This document shows, in pieces, positions 25,239 to 32,911 of a stretch of DNA of 64,000 nucleotides; within the stretch, counting starts at the first letter, position 1, and every line of letters begins with the position of its first letter. The position numbers and the translations under genes are program-made. Under the pieces are notes generated by a model. It worked only from the letters and a program-made list of their open reading frames with translations, was not told the DNA's origin and searched no databases. The DNA is from Streptomyces sp. Z26 (GTDB lineage Bacteria > Actinomycetota > Actinomycetes > Streptomycetales > Streptomycetaceae), in assembly GCF_003665095.1 (NCBI RefSeq), contig NZ_RCHV01000002.1, positions 496,001 through 560,000 on the forward strand, read 5' to 3'.

Positions 25239-26027
25239 TCAGGCGAAGCCCGGCGCGGGCGCGGCGGGGCCGCCCAGCGCGTTCCGCCGCACCGGCATCT
25301 CCAGGGTGGTCATCCGCCGCCAGCCGCCCGCCCGTTCGTACGCGTACACCGCGCGGACGCCGCCCGCCAGCACCGCGGACTTCGCCCGCGGCCACCCCAG
25401 GAGGCGTCCCATGCGGCCCATCACGGCGAGGCTGACGTCCCGGTAGACGGCGGTCTCCGCGAGGGCGCACTCGCGGAGCGCGTGCTGGATGCGGCGGCCG
25501 TGCCCGGCGGCGGCCAGCCGCAGCAGCTCCTCGTGGCAGTACGCGAGGTGGTTGTCCTCGTCGGCCGCGATCATCCGTACGGCGCGGCCGATGTCGGGGT
25601 GGTCGCCGAAGTGGCGGGTGAGCAGGTTCATCTGGGCCGCCGCCCGTTCCTCGGTGACGCGGCTGTGCGCGAGGTACGTGACGACGTCGTCCTCCGTCAG
25701 CGGCTCGTCGCGGCGCAGCTTGTGGTGGGAGAGGCCGATGCCGCGCCGTTCCAGCAGCGCGGTGTAGTCGGTGTCCTCGGGCACCTCGCACGGCGTGAGG
25801 CCGCGCCCGCGCAGGAGGCCGAGGAAGATGCGGCCGTGCTTGTCCTCGTCCGCGCCGTGCCGCGTGATCTTCGGGGCGAGGTAGCGCCTGCTGTCGGGTA
25901 CGAGGGCGGCGATCCGGGCGTTCTCCCAGCCGCCCTGGGCCTCGCCGCTGGCGGCGACGGAGCAGAAGAGCCGGAACGACTCGTCGTCGTCGATGATGTC
26001 CTGGAACAGGCTTCGGGCCGAGAGCAT
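25239..26027 (-). CDS. Ferritin-like di-iron protein
   Basis: All-helical protein of 262 residues with two ExxH pairs, E61-D-K-H64 and E157-D-N-H160, plus Glu residues near 35 and 126-127. This is the ligand set of a ferritin-like di-iron centre. The start MLSARSLFQDIIDDDESFRLF is regular for this actinobacterial family, and GGAGGA precedes the ATG at 26027. The C-terminal 60 residues (VRAVYAYERAGGWRRMTTLEM) form an extension not needed for the metal site. Possible roles are oxidase, hydroxylase or iron handling; none can be chosen from sequence. Convergent with corA. Confidence 0.82.
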   Translation of the reverse strand: MLSARSLFQDIIDDDESFRLFCSVAASGEAQGGWENARIAALVPDSRRYLAPKITRHGADEDKHGRIFLGLLRGRGLTPCEVPEDTDYTALLERRGIGLSHHKLRRDEPLTEDDVVTYLAHSRVTEERAAAQMNLLTRHFGDHPDIGRAVRMIAADEDNHLAYCHEELLRLAAAGHGRRIQHALRECALAETAVYRDVSLAVMGRMGRLLGWPRAKSAVLAGGVRAVYAYERAGGWRRMTTLEMPVRRNALGGPAAPAPGFA

Positions 26028-26201
26028 GGCGGTCTCCTCCGTGCGCGCGATTCGCCACGGTCGAGTCAACTGCCGCCCCGTCCGCCCGGCAACAGCTCCG
26101 CCTCCGGCCTCCGCCGAACGAAGGAGCACACGCGTGTGCGAGGGGGCGGGACCGGGCGCGCGTCGTAACCCCGCGGGGCGGGCCGCCGTTGTGCAGCGCG
26201 A

Positions 26202-26241
26202 CGGCCGTGGCGGGGAGACCCCCGAGCCCCCACCACGGCCG
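26202..26241 (-). terminator. Second hairpin downstream of LLM gene
   Basis: CGGCCGTGG / CCACGGCCG perfect arms plus inner GGGG/CCCC, about 110 bases past the LLM oxidoreductase stop. Tandem with the stronger hairpin at 26252-26296. Confidence 0.5.
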
Positions 26242-26251
26242 CTGTGCGTCA

Positions 26252-26296
26252 CACCCGAGCGCGCCGCCCGTTCCGTACGGGCGGCGCGCTCGGGTG
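26252..26296 (-). terminator. Strong terminator of LLM oxidoreductase
   Basis: Perfect 20-bp arms (first arm starts CACCCGAGCGCG, second ends CGCGCTCGGGTG) with loop TCCGT, 53 bases past the stop. Confidence 0.8.
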
Positions 26297-26348
26297 CGTG
26301 GGGCCGCGGGTCGCGGGCGGGGCGTCCGTACGGGCGTCCCGCGCGCGG

Positions 26349-27398
26349 TCAGGCCAGTCCGGCGCGCTCCAGGGCCTCCACACCGGCGCGCAGCGAGGTC
26401 AGCCGCTCCTCCAGCGCGAAGCCCGCCGGGGCGAGGGACAGGGTGGTCACACCGGCGTCGGCGTACGCCTGCATGCGGTCCGCGATCCGGTCGACGGACC
26501 CGATGAGGGTGGTGGAGTCGATCAGCTCACGCGGTACGGCCGCCGCCGCGGCGTCCTTCTCGCCCGCCAGGTACTTGTCCTGGATCTCGGCGGCCTCGCG
26601 CTCGTAACCCATGCGCTGCGCCAGGCTGTTGTAGAAGTTCTGCTTGCGGCTGCCCATGCCGCCGACGTACAGCGCGGTGTACGGCCGGAAGACGTCCGCG
26701 AGCGCGTCCACGTCGTCGCCGACGGCCAGCGGCACCGTCGGGCAGACGTCGAAGCCGTCCATCTTCAGGCCCGCCCGCTCCCGTCCGGCGCGCAGGTGGC
26801 CGAGGGTGGTCTCCTCCGCGTGCTCGGGGGAGAAGAAGATCAGCAGCGCGCCCTCCGCGATCTCGCCGGTCTGCTCCAGGTTCTTGGGACCGATCGCGGC
26901 GATGTAGAGCGGGATGTGCTCGCGCACGGGGTGCACGGTGAGCTTGATGGGCTTGCCGGGGCCGTCCGGCAGGGGCAGCGTCCAGTGCTGTCCCTCGTAC
27001 GAGAGCCGCTCGCGCGTCATGGCCTTGCGCACGATCTCGACGTACTCGCGGGTGCGGGCGAGCGGCTTGTCGAACTTCACGCCGTACCAGCCCTCGGAGA
27101 CCTGCGGCCCCGAGACGCCGAGGCCGAGGCGGAAGCGGCCGCCGGAGAGGCTGTCGAGGGTCGCGGCCGTCATGGCGGTCATCGCCGGGGCGCGGGCCGG
27201 GATCTGGAAGATCGCCGAGCCGACGTCGATCCGCTCCGTCTGGGCCGCGACCCAGGAGAGCACGGTGGGGCCGTCCGAGCCGTACGCCTCCGCGGCCCAG
27301 CAGACCGCGTAGCCGAGCCGGTCGGCCTCGCGGGCGACCGCGAGGTTGTCCGCGTCCATCCCGGCGCCCCAGTAGCCGAGGTTGATCCCGAGCCGCAT
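26349..27398 (-). CDS. LLM-class F420-dependent oxidoreductase
   Basis: TIM-barrel luciferase-like flavoenzyme of 349 residues. The start MRLGINLGYWGAGMDADNL and the segments CWAAEAYGSDGPTVLSWVAA, IFQIPARAPAMTAMTAATLD and FRLGLGVSGPQVSEGWYG are typical of the F420-dependent subfamily. IGPKNLEQTGEIAEG follows later. These enzymes use reduced F420 for hydride transfer; the substrate is unknown. The ATG at 27398 is the only sensible start. A perfect 14-base palindrome lies 9 bases upstream, so a TetR-type repressor probably controls it and perhaps the divergent aldo-keto reductase. Confidence 0.92.
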   Translation of the reverse strand: MRLGINLGYWGAGMDADNLAVAREADRLGYAVCWAAEAYGSDGPTVLSWVAAQTERIDVGSAIFQIPARAPAMTAMTAATLDSLSGGRFRLGLGVSGPQVSEGWYGVKFDKPLARTREYVEIVRKAMTRERLSYEGQHWTLPLPDGPGKPIKLTVHPVREHIPLYIAAIGPKNLEQTGEIAEGALLIFFSPEHAEETTLGHLRAGRERAGLKMDGFDVCPTVPLAVGDDVDALADVFRPYTALYVGGMGSRKQNFYNSLAQRMGYEREAAEIQDKYLAGEKDAAAAAVPRELIDSTTLIGSVDRIADRMQAYADAGVTTLSLAPAGFALEERLTSLRAGVEALERAGLA

Positions 27399-27407
27399 GC
27401 GGTCCCC

Positions 27408-27421
27408 TTACTGATCAGTAA
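27408..27421. promoter_or_regulatory. TTACTGATCAGTAA palindrome
   Basis: Perfect 14-base palindrome in the 74-base gap between the divergent LLM oxidoreductase and aldo-keto reductase. Its AT-rich symmetric ends and length are typical of TetR-family operators. No TetR gene is adjacent. Confidence 0.6.
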
Positions 27422-27472
27422 CGTGGTTGTCCCCGGGACTCTAGCGCGCACCCGCAAGTACGCTCAACGCCC

Positions 27473-28456
27473 ATGGAACAGAGGCACCTGGGCCGTACAG
27501 GTCTGCGGGTTTCCCGGTTGGGGCTCGGCACGCTCGGCTGGGCCCGGGACACCCGCGAGAGGGACGCCGCCGACCAACTGAAGGCGTTCTGGGAGGCGGG
27601 CGGCACTCTGGTCGACACGGCCGACGTGTACGCGGACGGGGGCGCCGAGTACCAACTCGGCCGCCTGCTCGGCGGACTGGTGCCCCGCCGGGACCTGGTG
27701 ATCGCCACGAAGGCGGGCAGCGTACCCGACCCCGACCGCCGCTTCGACGCCTCCCGCGGCCACCTGCTGTCCGCCCTCGACGCCTCGCTGGAACGTCTCG
27801 GCACCGACCACGTCGACCTCTGGCACGTCCACGCCTTCGACCCGACGACACCCCTGGACGAGACGCTCCAAGCGCTCGACATCGCGGTCAGCACGGGCCG
27901 TACGCGCTACGTCGGCGTCTCCGACTTCTGCGGCTGGCAGCTCGCCAAGGCCGCCACCTGGCAGCTCGCGGCGCCCGGCACCCGCACCCGGCTGGCCAGC
28001 ACGCAGCTGGAGTACTCCCTCCTCCAGCGCGGCGTCGAACGGGAGGTGCTGCCCGCCGCCCTGGACCTCGGCATCGGGCTGCTGCCGTCGTCCCCGCTGG
28101 GGCGCGGCGTGCTCACCGGCAAGTACCGGCACGGCACTCCCCCGGACTCGCGCGGCGCCTCACCCCACCTCGCCCCGTTCGTCGCCCCGTACCTCGACGA
28201 CACGGCGCGCAGCATCGTGGACGCCGTGACCACCGCCGCCGACGGGCTGGCCGTCACCCCGGTCCAGGTCGCCCTCGCGTGGCTGCGCGACCGGCCGGGC
28301 GTGGTCGCGCCCATCGTCGGCGCGCGCACGGCGCAGCAGCTCGACGCCGCTCTGTCAGTGGAGGGCCTTAGTCTTCCCCAGGAGATCTGCCAGGCGCTCG
28401 ACGACGTGTCAGCCCCGGTGCACCGCTATCCCGACCAGGACTGGAGCGAGCTGTGA
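27473..28456 (+). CDS. Aldo/keto reductase
   Basis: NADPH-dependent TIM-barrel reductase of 327 residues. The catalytic tetrad is visible: D48 and Y53 (VDTADVYADG), K80 (VIATKAGS) and His in DLWHVHAFD (118/120). The cofactor region near the C-terminus reads PIVGARTAQQLDAAL. Closest in type to the AKR11/YajO-like group; the physiological substrate is unknown. The ATG at 27473 is unambiguous. Its stop overlaps the next gene's GTG by four bases (GTGA), indicating co-transcription with the RecD2-like protein. Confidence 0.93.
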   Translation: MEQRHLGRTGLRVSRLGLGTLGWARDTRERDAADQLKAFWEAGGTLVDTADVYADGGAEYQLGRLLGGLVPRRDLVIATKAGSVPDPDRRFDASRGHLLSALDASLERLGTDHVDLWHVHAFDPTTPLDETLQALDIAVSTGRTRYVGVSDFCGWQLAKAATWQLAAPGTRTRLASTQLEYSLLQRGVEREVLPAALDLGIGLLPSSPLGRGVLTGKYRHGTPPDSRGASPHLAPFVAPYLDDTARSIVDAVTTAADGLAVTPVQVALAWLRDRPGVVAPIVGARTAQQLDAALSVEGLSLPQEICQALDDVSAPVHRYPDQDWSEL

Positions 28457-30597
28457 CCAGCCAGGACAAGGCAGCCGAACTCCTCGCGGCCGTACGGGCC
28501 GTGGAGAGCGGCGAGCGCGCCGCAGCCTCGTTCTTCGCGGAGCCCGCGCGACCGGCGGCCCCGGCGAGACCGCGGGCGGCGGACCGTACGGGCGGGGAGG
28601 GGCGTACGGGCCCGGCGGCCGCGGGGGGCGGCGCGGCGGCAGGGGGGAGAGCGGAGCCCGCGGGGCCGCTCGCCGTGCCGGAGGACGTGCGCGCGCTGCT
28701 CGCCGGGAGCGGCGCGCCGGAGGAGCTGGGCGGCGCCGTGGTGGCGGCGCTGGGGCCGCGGGCGGACGCGGTGCTGCGGGACGACCCGTGGCAGCTGCTG
28801 GCCGTGCCGGGCGTGCTGCCGGAGCAGGCTGACGGGTTCGCGCGCGCCGTGCTGGGCGCGGAGTGCGGGCCGGACGACGAGCGGCGGACGTGCGCGCTGA
28901 CGGTGTGGCTGCTGGAGCGCGCGGCGCTGCGGGGGCACACCGCGCGGGAGCCCGAGGAGCTGCGCGCGGACCTCGCGCGGCACGGCGTACCGGACCCGGA
29001 GGAGGCGTTGCGGGGGGCCGTGGACGCGGGCGCGGTCCTCGTCTTCGAGGACGCGCTGGACGCCCTGGAGGCGCCGGGTGTGCCCCGGCGGGAGAGCGGC
29101 GGCGCGGGCGGTCCGGGCGGCGCGGAGGAGGACACGGACGGCGCGGAGCGGCCGGTGCGGCTGCTCGCCGGGCTGGACCGGTGCGCGTTGGCGGAGGAGA
29201 GCCTGGCGGACGGACTGGCCCGGCTGATCGGCACGTTCGGCACCTCCGGGGCGGCGGGCGGCGCGGACGTGGACGGCGCGGACGGCACGGACGGCTGGGC
29301 GGCGCTCGCGGCGGCGGCCCCGTCGCCCTCGGCGGCGGAGCTAGTACGGGCCGCGGCCGGGCACGGTCTCGTGGCGCACACCGGCGGGGAGGCCGCGCGC
29401 GCCGAACCGGCCGCGCTGGTCGCCGCCGCCGCGTCGCTGGGACTGCGGGCGTACGCGGTGACGCACGGCGAGGACGGACGGCGGCGGGCGGCGGAGCTGG
29501 TCGCGGCGGCCACGACGGCGTGCCCGGCCCGTACGGCGGACACGGACGGGCCGGACGGCCCCGAGGAGGCGAACGACCCCGCGCACGGAGGGAGTTCGGG
29601 CCCCGGCCCGGTCCTCACGGTGGCCGGGCTGCTCGACGGCGGCGCCGGTCCGGGACGGGACGAGGAGGGGATGTACGCGCTCGACCTGCTCGTCGTCCTC
29701 GACGCGCCGCAGCTCGACGCGGAGACGGCGGCGGCGCTCGTCGAGTCGGTGCCGGACGGCGCCCGGCTGGTGCTCAGCGGCGACCCGCTGCTGCTGGGCT
29801 CGGCGGGGCCGGGCCAGGTGTTCCGGGACGTGCTGGCGGCACGCGCCTGCCCGCGCGTGGTGTCCCGGACCCCGGACCCGGGCCCGGTGGGCGAGCTGGT
29901 CTCGGGCGTCGGGGTGGGCGAGTTGCTCCAGGTGGAGGCCCCCGGCAAGGAGGTCGTGATCGTGCCGGTGCGGGACGCGGGCGACGCGGTGCACCGTACG
30001 GTCCAGCTGGTCGCGGACTCGGTGCCCCGCGCGCTGGGCGTACCCACGGAGGACACCCAGGTGGTCACCCCGGCGCACGGCGGCAGCGCGGGCACCCGCG
30101 CGCTCAACGCGGCGCTGAAGGAACGGCTGAACCCGGGCCCCGGCCGGTTCGGCGGCTTCGACCCGGGCGACCGGGTCGCGCACTCCGCCGCCCCGGGCCG
30201 TACGGCCGTCGGCACCGTCGTCTCCGCCGACCAGGACGGGCTGCGGCTGGACCTCGCGGGGGACGCGGTCGTCGTCCCGCCGGACCGGGTGCCGTCGACC
30301 GTGCGGCACGGCTGGGCGGTCACCGCGCACCAGGCGGCGGGGCTGCGCTGGCCCGCGGTCGTGGCGGTCCTCCCGGGGGACGCGGCGGACACGCTCACCC
30401 GGGAGTGGGTCTACACCGCCTTCAGCCGCGCCGACCGGCACCTGTCGGTGGTGCACGGCGTGGGCGACGCCCTGCCCCGCGCGGTGGCCGGGGCGACCGC
30501 GCCGGAGCGTACGACCCGGCTGCGTACTCTCCTGGTGCAGGCGGCACAGGCCGCGACGGCCCCGGCGCCCTCGGCGGCGGGGGACCCGGCGGTCTGA
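28453..30597 (+). CDS. RecD2-like helicase-fold protein lacking a P-loop
   Basis: Protein of 714 residues related to the HHH-containing RecD2 helicases. The N-terminal half carries helix-hairpin-helix-like repeats (DDPWQLLAVPGVLPEQADGFA about 110-130). The second half follows RecD order but is degenerate. Where a GxxGxGKT P-loop is expected, the sequence reads GLVAHTGGEAARAEPAAL (305-322), with no Lys-Thr. Walker B is LLVVLDAPQL (D417 but no Glu). Motif III (RLVLSGDPLLL) and the UvrD-like C-terminal motif (WVYTAFSRADRHLSVV) are kept. ATPase activity is therefore doubtful, and a DNA-binding or structural role is inferred. The GTG at 28453 overlaps the aldo-keto reductase stop. Gly/Ala/Asp-rich linkers at 30-75 and 215-245. 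Confidence 0.75.
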   Translation: MTSQDKAAELLAAVRAVESGERAAASFFAEPARPAAPARPRAADRTGGEGRTGPAAAGGGAAAGGRAEPAGPLAVPEDVRALLAGSGAPEELGGAVVAALGPRADAVLRDDPWQLLAVPGVLPEQADGFARAVLGAECGPDDERRTCALTVWLLERAALRGHTAREPEELRADLARHGVPDPEEALRGAVDAGAVLVFEDALDALEAPGVPRRESGGAGGPGGAEEDTDGAERPVRLLAGLDRCALAEESLADGLARLIGTFGTSGAAGGADVDGADGTDGWAALAAAAPSPSAAELVRAAAGHGLVAHTGGEAARAEPAALVAAAASLGLRAYAVTHGEDGRRRAAELVAAATTACPARTADTDGPDGPEEANDPAHGGSSGPGPVLTVAGLLDGGAGPGRDEEGMYALDLLVVLDAPQLDAETAAALVESVPDGARLVLSGDPLLLGSAGPGQVFRDVLAARACPRVVSRTPDPGPVGELVSGVGVGELLQVEAPGKEVVIVPVRDAGDAVHRTVQLVADSVPRALGVPTEDTQVVTPAHGGSAGTRALNAALKERLNPGPGRFGGFDPGDRVAHSAAPGRTAVGTVVSADQDGLRLDLAGDAVVVPPDRVPSTVRHGWAVTAHQAAGLRWPAVVAVLPGDAADTLTREWVYTAFSRADRHLSVVHGVGDALPRAVAGATAPERTTRLRTLLVQAAQAATAPAPSAAGDPAV

Positions 30598-30606
30598 TCC
30601 CCGTAC

Positions 30607-30655
30607 GGCCCCGTCCCGGCCCGCCCCGTGCGCGGCACCCGTACGGGACGGGGCC
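30607..30655. terminator. Bidirectional hairpin after RecD2-like gene
   Basis: GGCCCCGTCCC / GGGACGGGGCC perfect arms with a 27-base loop, between convergent genes. Confidence 0.5.
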
Positions 30656-30686
30656 GGTGCGCGACGCGGGTCGGCCGGGGCGCCGG

Positions 30687-31397
30687 TCAGTACGAGGTGC
30701 CCGCGCCGGGGCCGCCCTCCGGGCCCCGCTCCAGGTCGAGTTCGAGGTCCTCGTCGTCGAAGACGGTGCTGACGTCGAAGCGGCAGATCACCCGCTCCGG
30801 GTCCGCCTGGTCGAAGGGCGCTGCCAGCCACTCCCCCGGCTCACCGGGCGCGTCGGCGGCCGACACCCAGAGCGTCGCGTCGCCCTCCTCCAGGCCGAAC
30901 TCCTTGTGCCGCGTGGCGATCTCGTCCGGCTCGAACTCGCCGAACAGCACGCCGAGTGCCGCGTGCACGCTGTGCCCCGCCGACGCCGCGTCGAAGCCGT
31001 CCCGCTCGACGGCCGACTCGGGGTCGAGGTCGGTGACGCGCTGCGCCTGCGCGAGCAGCCGCTGCGGCTCGTCGACGACGTAGTCGCGACGGGCGAAGAC
31101 GCTCAGCGCGCGCGGCTCGTCGGGCCCCGTGTAGTCGGGCATGGTGTCGCCGCCGGGGATCTCGAACGGCGTGACCTCGTCGTACGCCTCGTAGAGCAGC
31201 TCGTCGTACGCCTCCCCCGCCGCCGCCAGCGCGTCGAACGCGGCGAACACGGCGGTCTCGTGGTCGGCGCCGGTGCCGCCCCCGGCCTCCGCCGCGGCCC
31301 GCCGTTCCACGGCGTCGAGGTGCCGGTCCAGGGCGGCCTTCACCGCGTCGGCGGCGGCGCGTACGTCGGCAGCGGTCGGCTGCTCAGCATCAGACAT
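30687..31397 (-). CDS. Conserved hypothetical protein
   Basis: Acidic cytoplasmic protein of 236 residues from ATG 31397 (MSDAEQPTAADVRAAADAV). The N-terminal half is helical and Ala-rich. The central part (LSVFARRDYVVDEPQRLLAQ, VHAALGVLFGEFEPDEI) and the C-terminal strand pattern (GDATLWVSAADAPGEPGEWL, VICRFDVSTVFDDED) look like a compact domain. No signal peptide, membrane segment or known motif. Family and function not recognised. Divergent from a DUF5703 gene with only 47 bases between starts. Confidence 0.72.
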   Translation of the reverse strand: MSDAEQPTAADVRAAADAVKAALDRHLDAVERRAAAEAGGGTGADHETAVFAAFDALAAAGEAYDELLYEAYDEVTPFEIPGGDTMPDYTGPDEPRALSVFARRDYVVDEPQRLLAQAQRVTDLDPESAVERDGFDAASAGHSVHAALGVLFGEFEPDEIATRHKEFGLEEGDATLWVSAADAPGEPGEWLAAPFDQADPERVICRFDVSTVFDDEDLELDLERGPEGGPGAGTSY

Positions 31398-31444
31398 AGT
31401 GCAGACGCTATCCGCAGTGGGGCCCTGCACGCACAATAGATGTG

Positions 31445-31633
31445 ATGCCGGAATACGAATTTCGCGATGTGTACGTCCCGCGCACTGTGTCGCGCAAGGC
31501 CGCCACACAGCTGCTGACCGACCATGCCGAGTACGGGCGCTGGGAGTTGGACCGTACGCGGCTCTACCCGGACGGCAGCCGCAGGGTGCGGCTGCGCCGC
31601 CGGATCATCCGACAGCTGCGCGCCACCTGGTGA
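31445..31633 (+). CDS. DUF5703 small protein
   Basis: Basic protein of 62 residues, MPEYEFRDVYVPRTVSRKAAT to the C-terminal RRIIRQLRATW. The sequence matches my memory of the conserved Streptomyces DUF5703 family over its entire length. The Arg-rich end (RRVRLRRRIIRQLR) suggests nucleic-acid or acidic-surface binding, which is inference only. A GTG directly before the ATG could add one residue. No strong ribosome site. Confidence 0.85.
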   Translation: MPEYEFRDVYVPRTVSRKAATQLLTDHAEYGRWELDRTRLYPDGSRRVRLRRRIIRQLRATW

Positions 31634-31653
31634 TCCACGGCGCCCCGACGCGG

Positions 31654-31682
31654 CCGGGCGCCCGCACCGCGGGGGCGCCCGG
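31654..31682 (+). terminator. Terminator of DUF5703 gene
   Basis: CCGGGCGCCC / GGGCGCCCGG perfect 10-bp arms, 9-base loop, 21 bases after the stop. Confidence 0.65.
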
Positions 31683-31691
31683 CACATCACA

Positions 31692-31717
31692 GAGCGGGCC
31701 CCGATCGGGACCCGCTC
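31692..31717 (-). terminator. Hairpin downstream of the long chaplin
   Basis: GAGCGGG / CCCGCTC outer arms enclosing CCCGATCGGG, about 98 bases past the chaplin's original stop codon; adjacent to the hairpin of the convergent DUF5703 gene. Confidence 0.45.
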
Positions 31718-31814
31718 CGGTGGTGTGCTGTGTCTGCGGCGCTGCCGCAGCCGCTCTGGGGGCCGGGCTGCTCAGCTCCGGTGATCCGGCGCCGTCCCTC
31801 CGGCGCCGCGGAGA

Positions 31815-32344
31815 TCAGTGCTGCCGCGCGGCCCGGTTACGGCGGTAGAGGACGCCACCGGTGAGGAGCAGACCGCCGCCGAGCGACAGTCCGAGCGCGA
31901 GGTCGTAGCCGTTGCCGGTCTCCGCGAGCTGCGTCTGCGGCTCGGCGGCGAGCTGCGTCTCGGTCTGCGGCAGCGTCTCGGCCTCTTCCTCGGGTGCCTG
32001 CTCGGGCGCCTCCGGCTGGGGGCCTCCGGTTCCTCCGAGGGCGTCTCGGCCTTCGGGGGCTCCGGCGTGTGGGGGGTCTCGGGCTTCGGCTCGCTGCCCG
32101 AGTCGTCGTTGACGCAGGTGTTGCCGAACGCCGGGTTGAGCAGGCCGACGACGTCGATGGTGTTGCCGCAGAGGTTCACCGGCACGTGCACGGGAAGCTG
32201 GATGGTGTTTCCCGACAGCACGCCCGGGGAGTCGGACGCGGCGCCCTGGGCACCCGAGTCGGCGAACGCCGTACCGCCCGACAGCGCGAGCACGCCGCCC
32301 GCGGCGGCCACGGTGATCAGGCCCTTCTTGGTGACCTGTCTCAT
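31815..32344 (-). pseudogene. Long chaplin with LAETG sorting signal, apparently frameshifted
   Basis: Chaplins are secreted amyloid-forming surfactant proteins coating aerial hyphae; long ones are anchored to the wall by sortase. The frame from ATG 32344 gives a signal peptide (MRQVTKKGLITVAAAGG to GGTAFA) and one chaplin domain (GVLSGNTIQLPVHVPVNLCG ... NPAFGNTCVND). A Pro/Glu linker follows, and then the frame turns into Arg/Ser/Pro nonsense to a stop at 31772. One base off, the linker continues as EAPEQAPEEEAETLPQTE to QLAETGNGYDLALG, a membrane segment and RRNRAARQH with stop at 31815. The shift is at a G5 run (32018-32022). A one-base loss, real or a sequencing error, explains it. Only one chaplin domain is present, where long chaplins usually have two. 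Position matches chpC. Confidence 0.85.
32018..32022. repeat. G5 homopolymer at the chaplin frameshift
   Basis: Run of five G on the plus strand (five C in the coding strand). Adding one base restores the reading frame through the LAETG sorting signal. Confidence 0.7.
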
Positions 32345-32424
32345 GGTTCTTCCTGCCTTCGTTCCTTGTGAGTTACGAGCGGCCCGGCGGTCGACACCCC
32401 CGGCACCGCCCGCCCAGTGGACCG

Positions 32425-32461
32425 GTGGCCCCGGAGCGCATGGCGCGCGCTCCGGGGCCAC
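32425..32461 (-). terminator. Terminator between chpH and long chaplin
   Basis: Perfect 15-bp arms GTGGCCCCGGAGCGC / GCGCTCCGGGGCCAC with a 7-base loop, 35 bases past the chpH stop. The two chaplin genes are thus probably transcribed separately. Confidence 0.75.
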
Positions 32462-32495
32462 TCGGCGTCAACCCCTCACGGGGCGAGACACAACG

Positions 32496-32729
32496 TCACT
32501 TGTTGACGCAGGCGTTGCCGAACGCGGGGTTCAGCAGGCCGATGACGTTCACGGTGTTGCCGCAGACGTTCACGGGAACGTGCACGGGCACCTGAACGAC
32601 ATTGCCGGACAGCACGCCGGGGGAACCGACCGCGGCACCCTGGGCACCGGAGTCCGCGACGGCCAGGCCCGCACCCGCGAGCACCAGACCACCGGCGGCA
32701 GCCGCAGCAGCGACGACCTTCTTGATCAT
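32496..32729 (-). CDS. chpH: Short chaplin ChpH
   Basis: Secreted chaplin of 77 residues. The signal peptide is residues 1-25 (MIKKVVAAAAAAGGL ... GLAVA). The mature chain begins DSGAQGAAVGSPGVLSGN, carries two Cys (NVCGNTVNV and GNACVNK) for the intramolecular disulfide, and ends at VNK. Length and sequence match ChpH, one of the conserved chaplins needed for aerial growth. The ATG at 32729 has GAGGAGG upstream; an upstream in-frame ATG would spoil the signal peptide. Expression is normally linked to aerial development, which this window cannot show. Confidence 0.95.
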   Translation of the reverse strand: MIKKVVAAAAAAGGLVLAGAGLAVADSGAQGAAVGSPGVLSGNVVQVPVHVPVNVCGNTVNVIGLLNPAFGNACVNK

Positions 32730-32911
32730 TAATCCTCCTCGTTGGCAATGCGGTCCCATACCGCGGACCGCATCTGATGTAACGAGGAGGAGGTAATCGG
32801 GCTACGAGCGTACGCACGCATTCACTCGTCCTGACTACGAGCGGACAGGCGCCCGATTTCCGCGCGCGCCCGTCAGCCGGTGTCCGCGACGGCCCCGCAG
32901 GGCCGCGGTGT

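Larger units (their letters stand above)
26028..26348. other. Intergenic region with ferritin-like gene promoter and two hairpins
   Basis: 321 bases with no gene. The left part should carry the promoter of the ferritin-like gene. The right part holds two strong hairpins listed separately, which terminate the LLM oxidoreductase transcript. Confidence 0.6.

Noticed and set aside
31818-32732. Plus-strand frame overlapping both chaplins
   Set aside because: Shadow of the minus-strand chaplin genes, which have signal peptides and chaplin domains.
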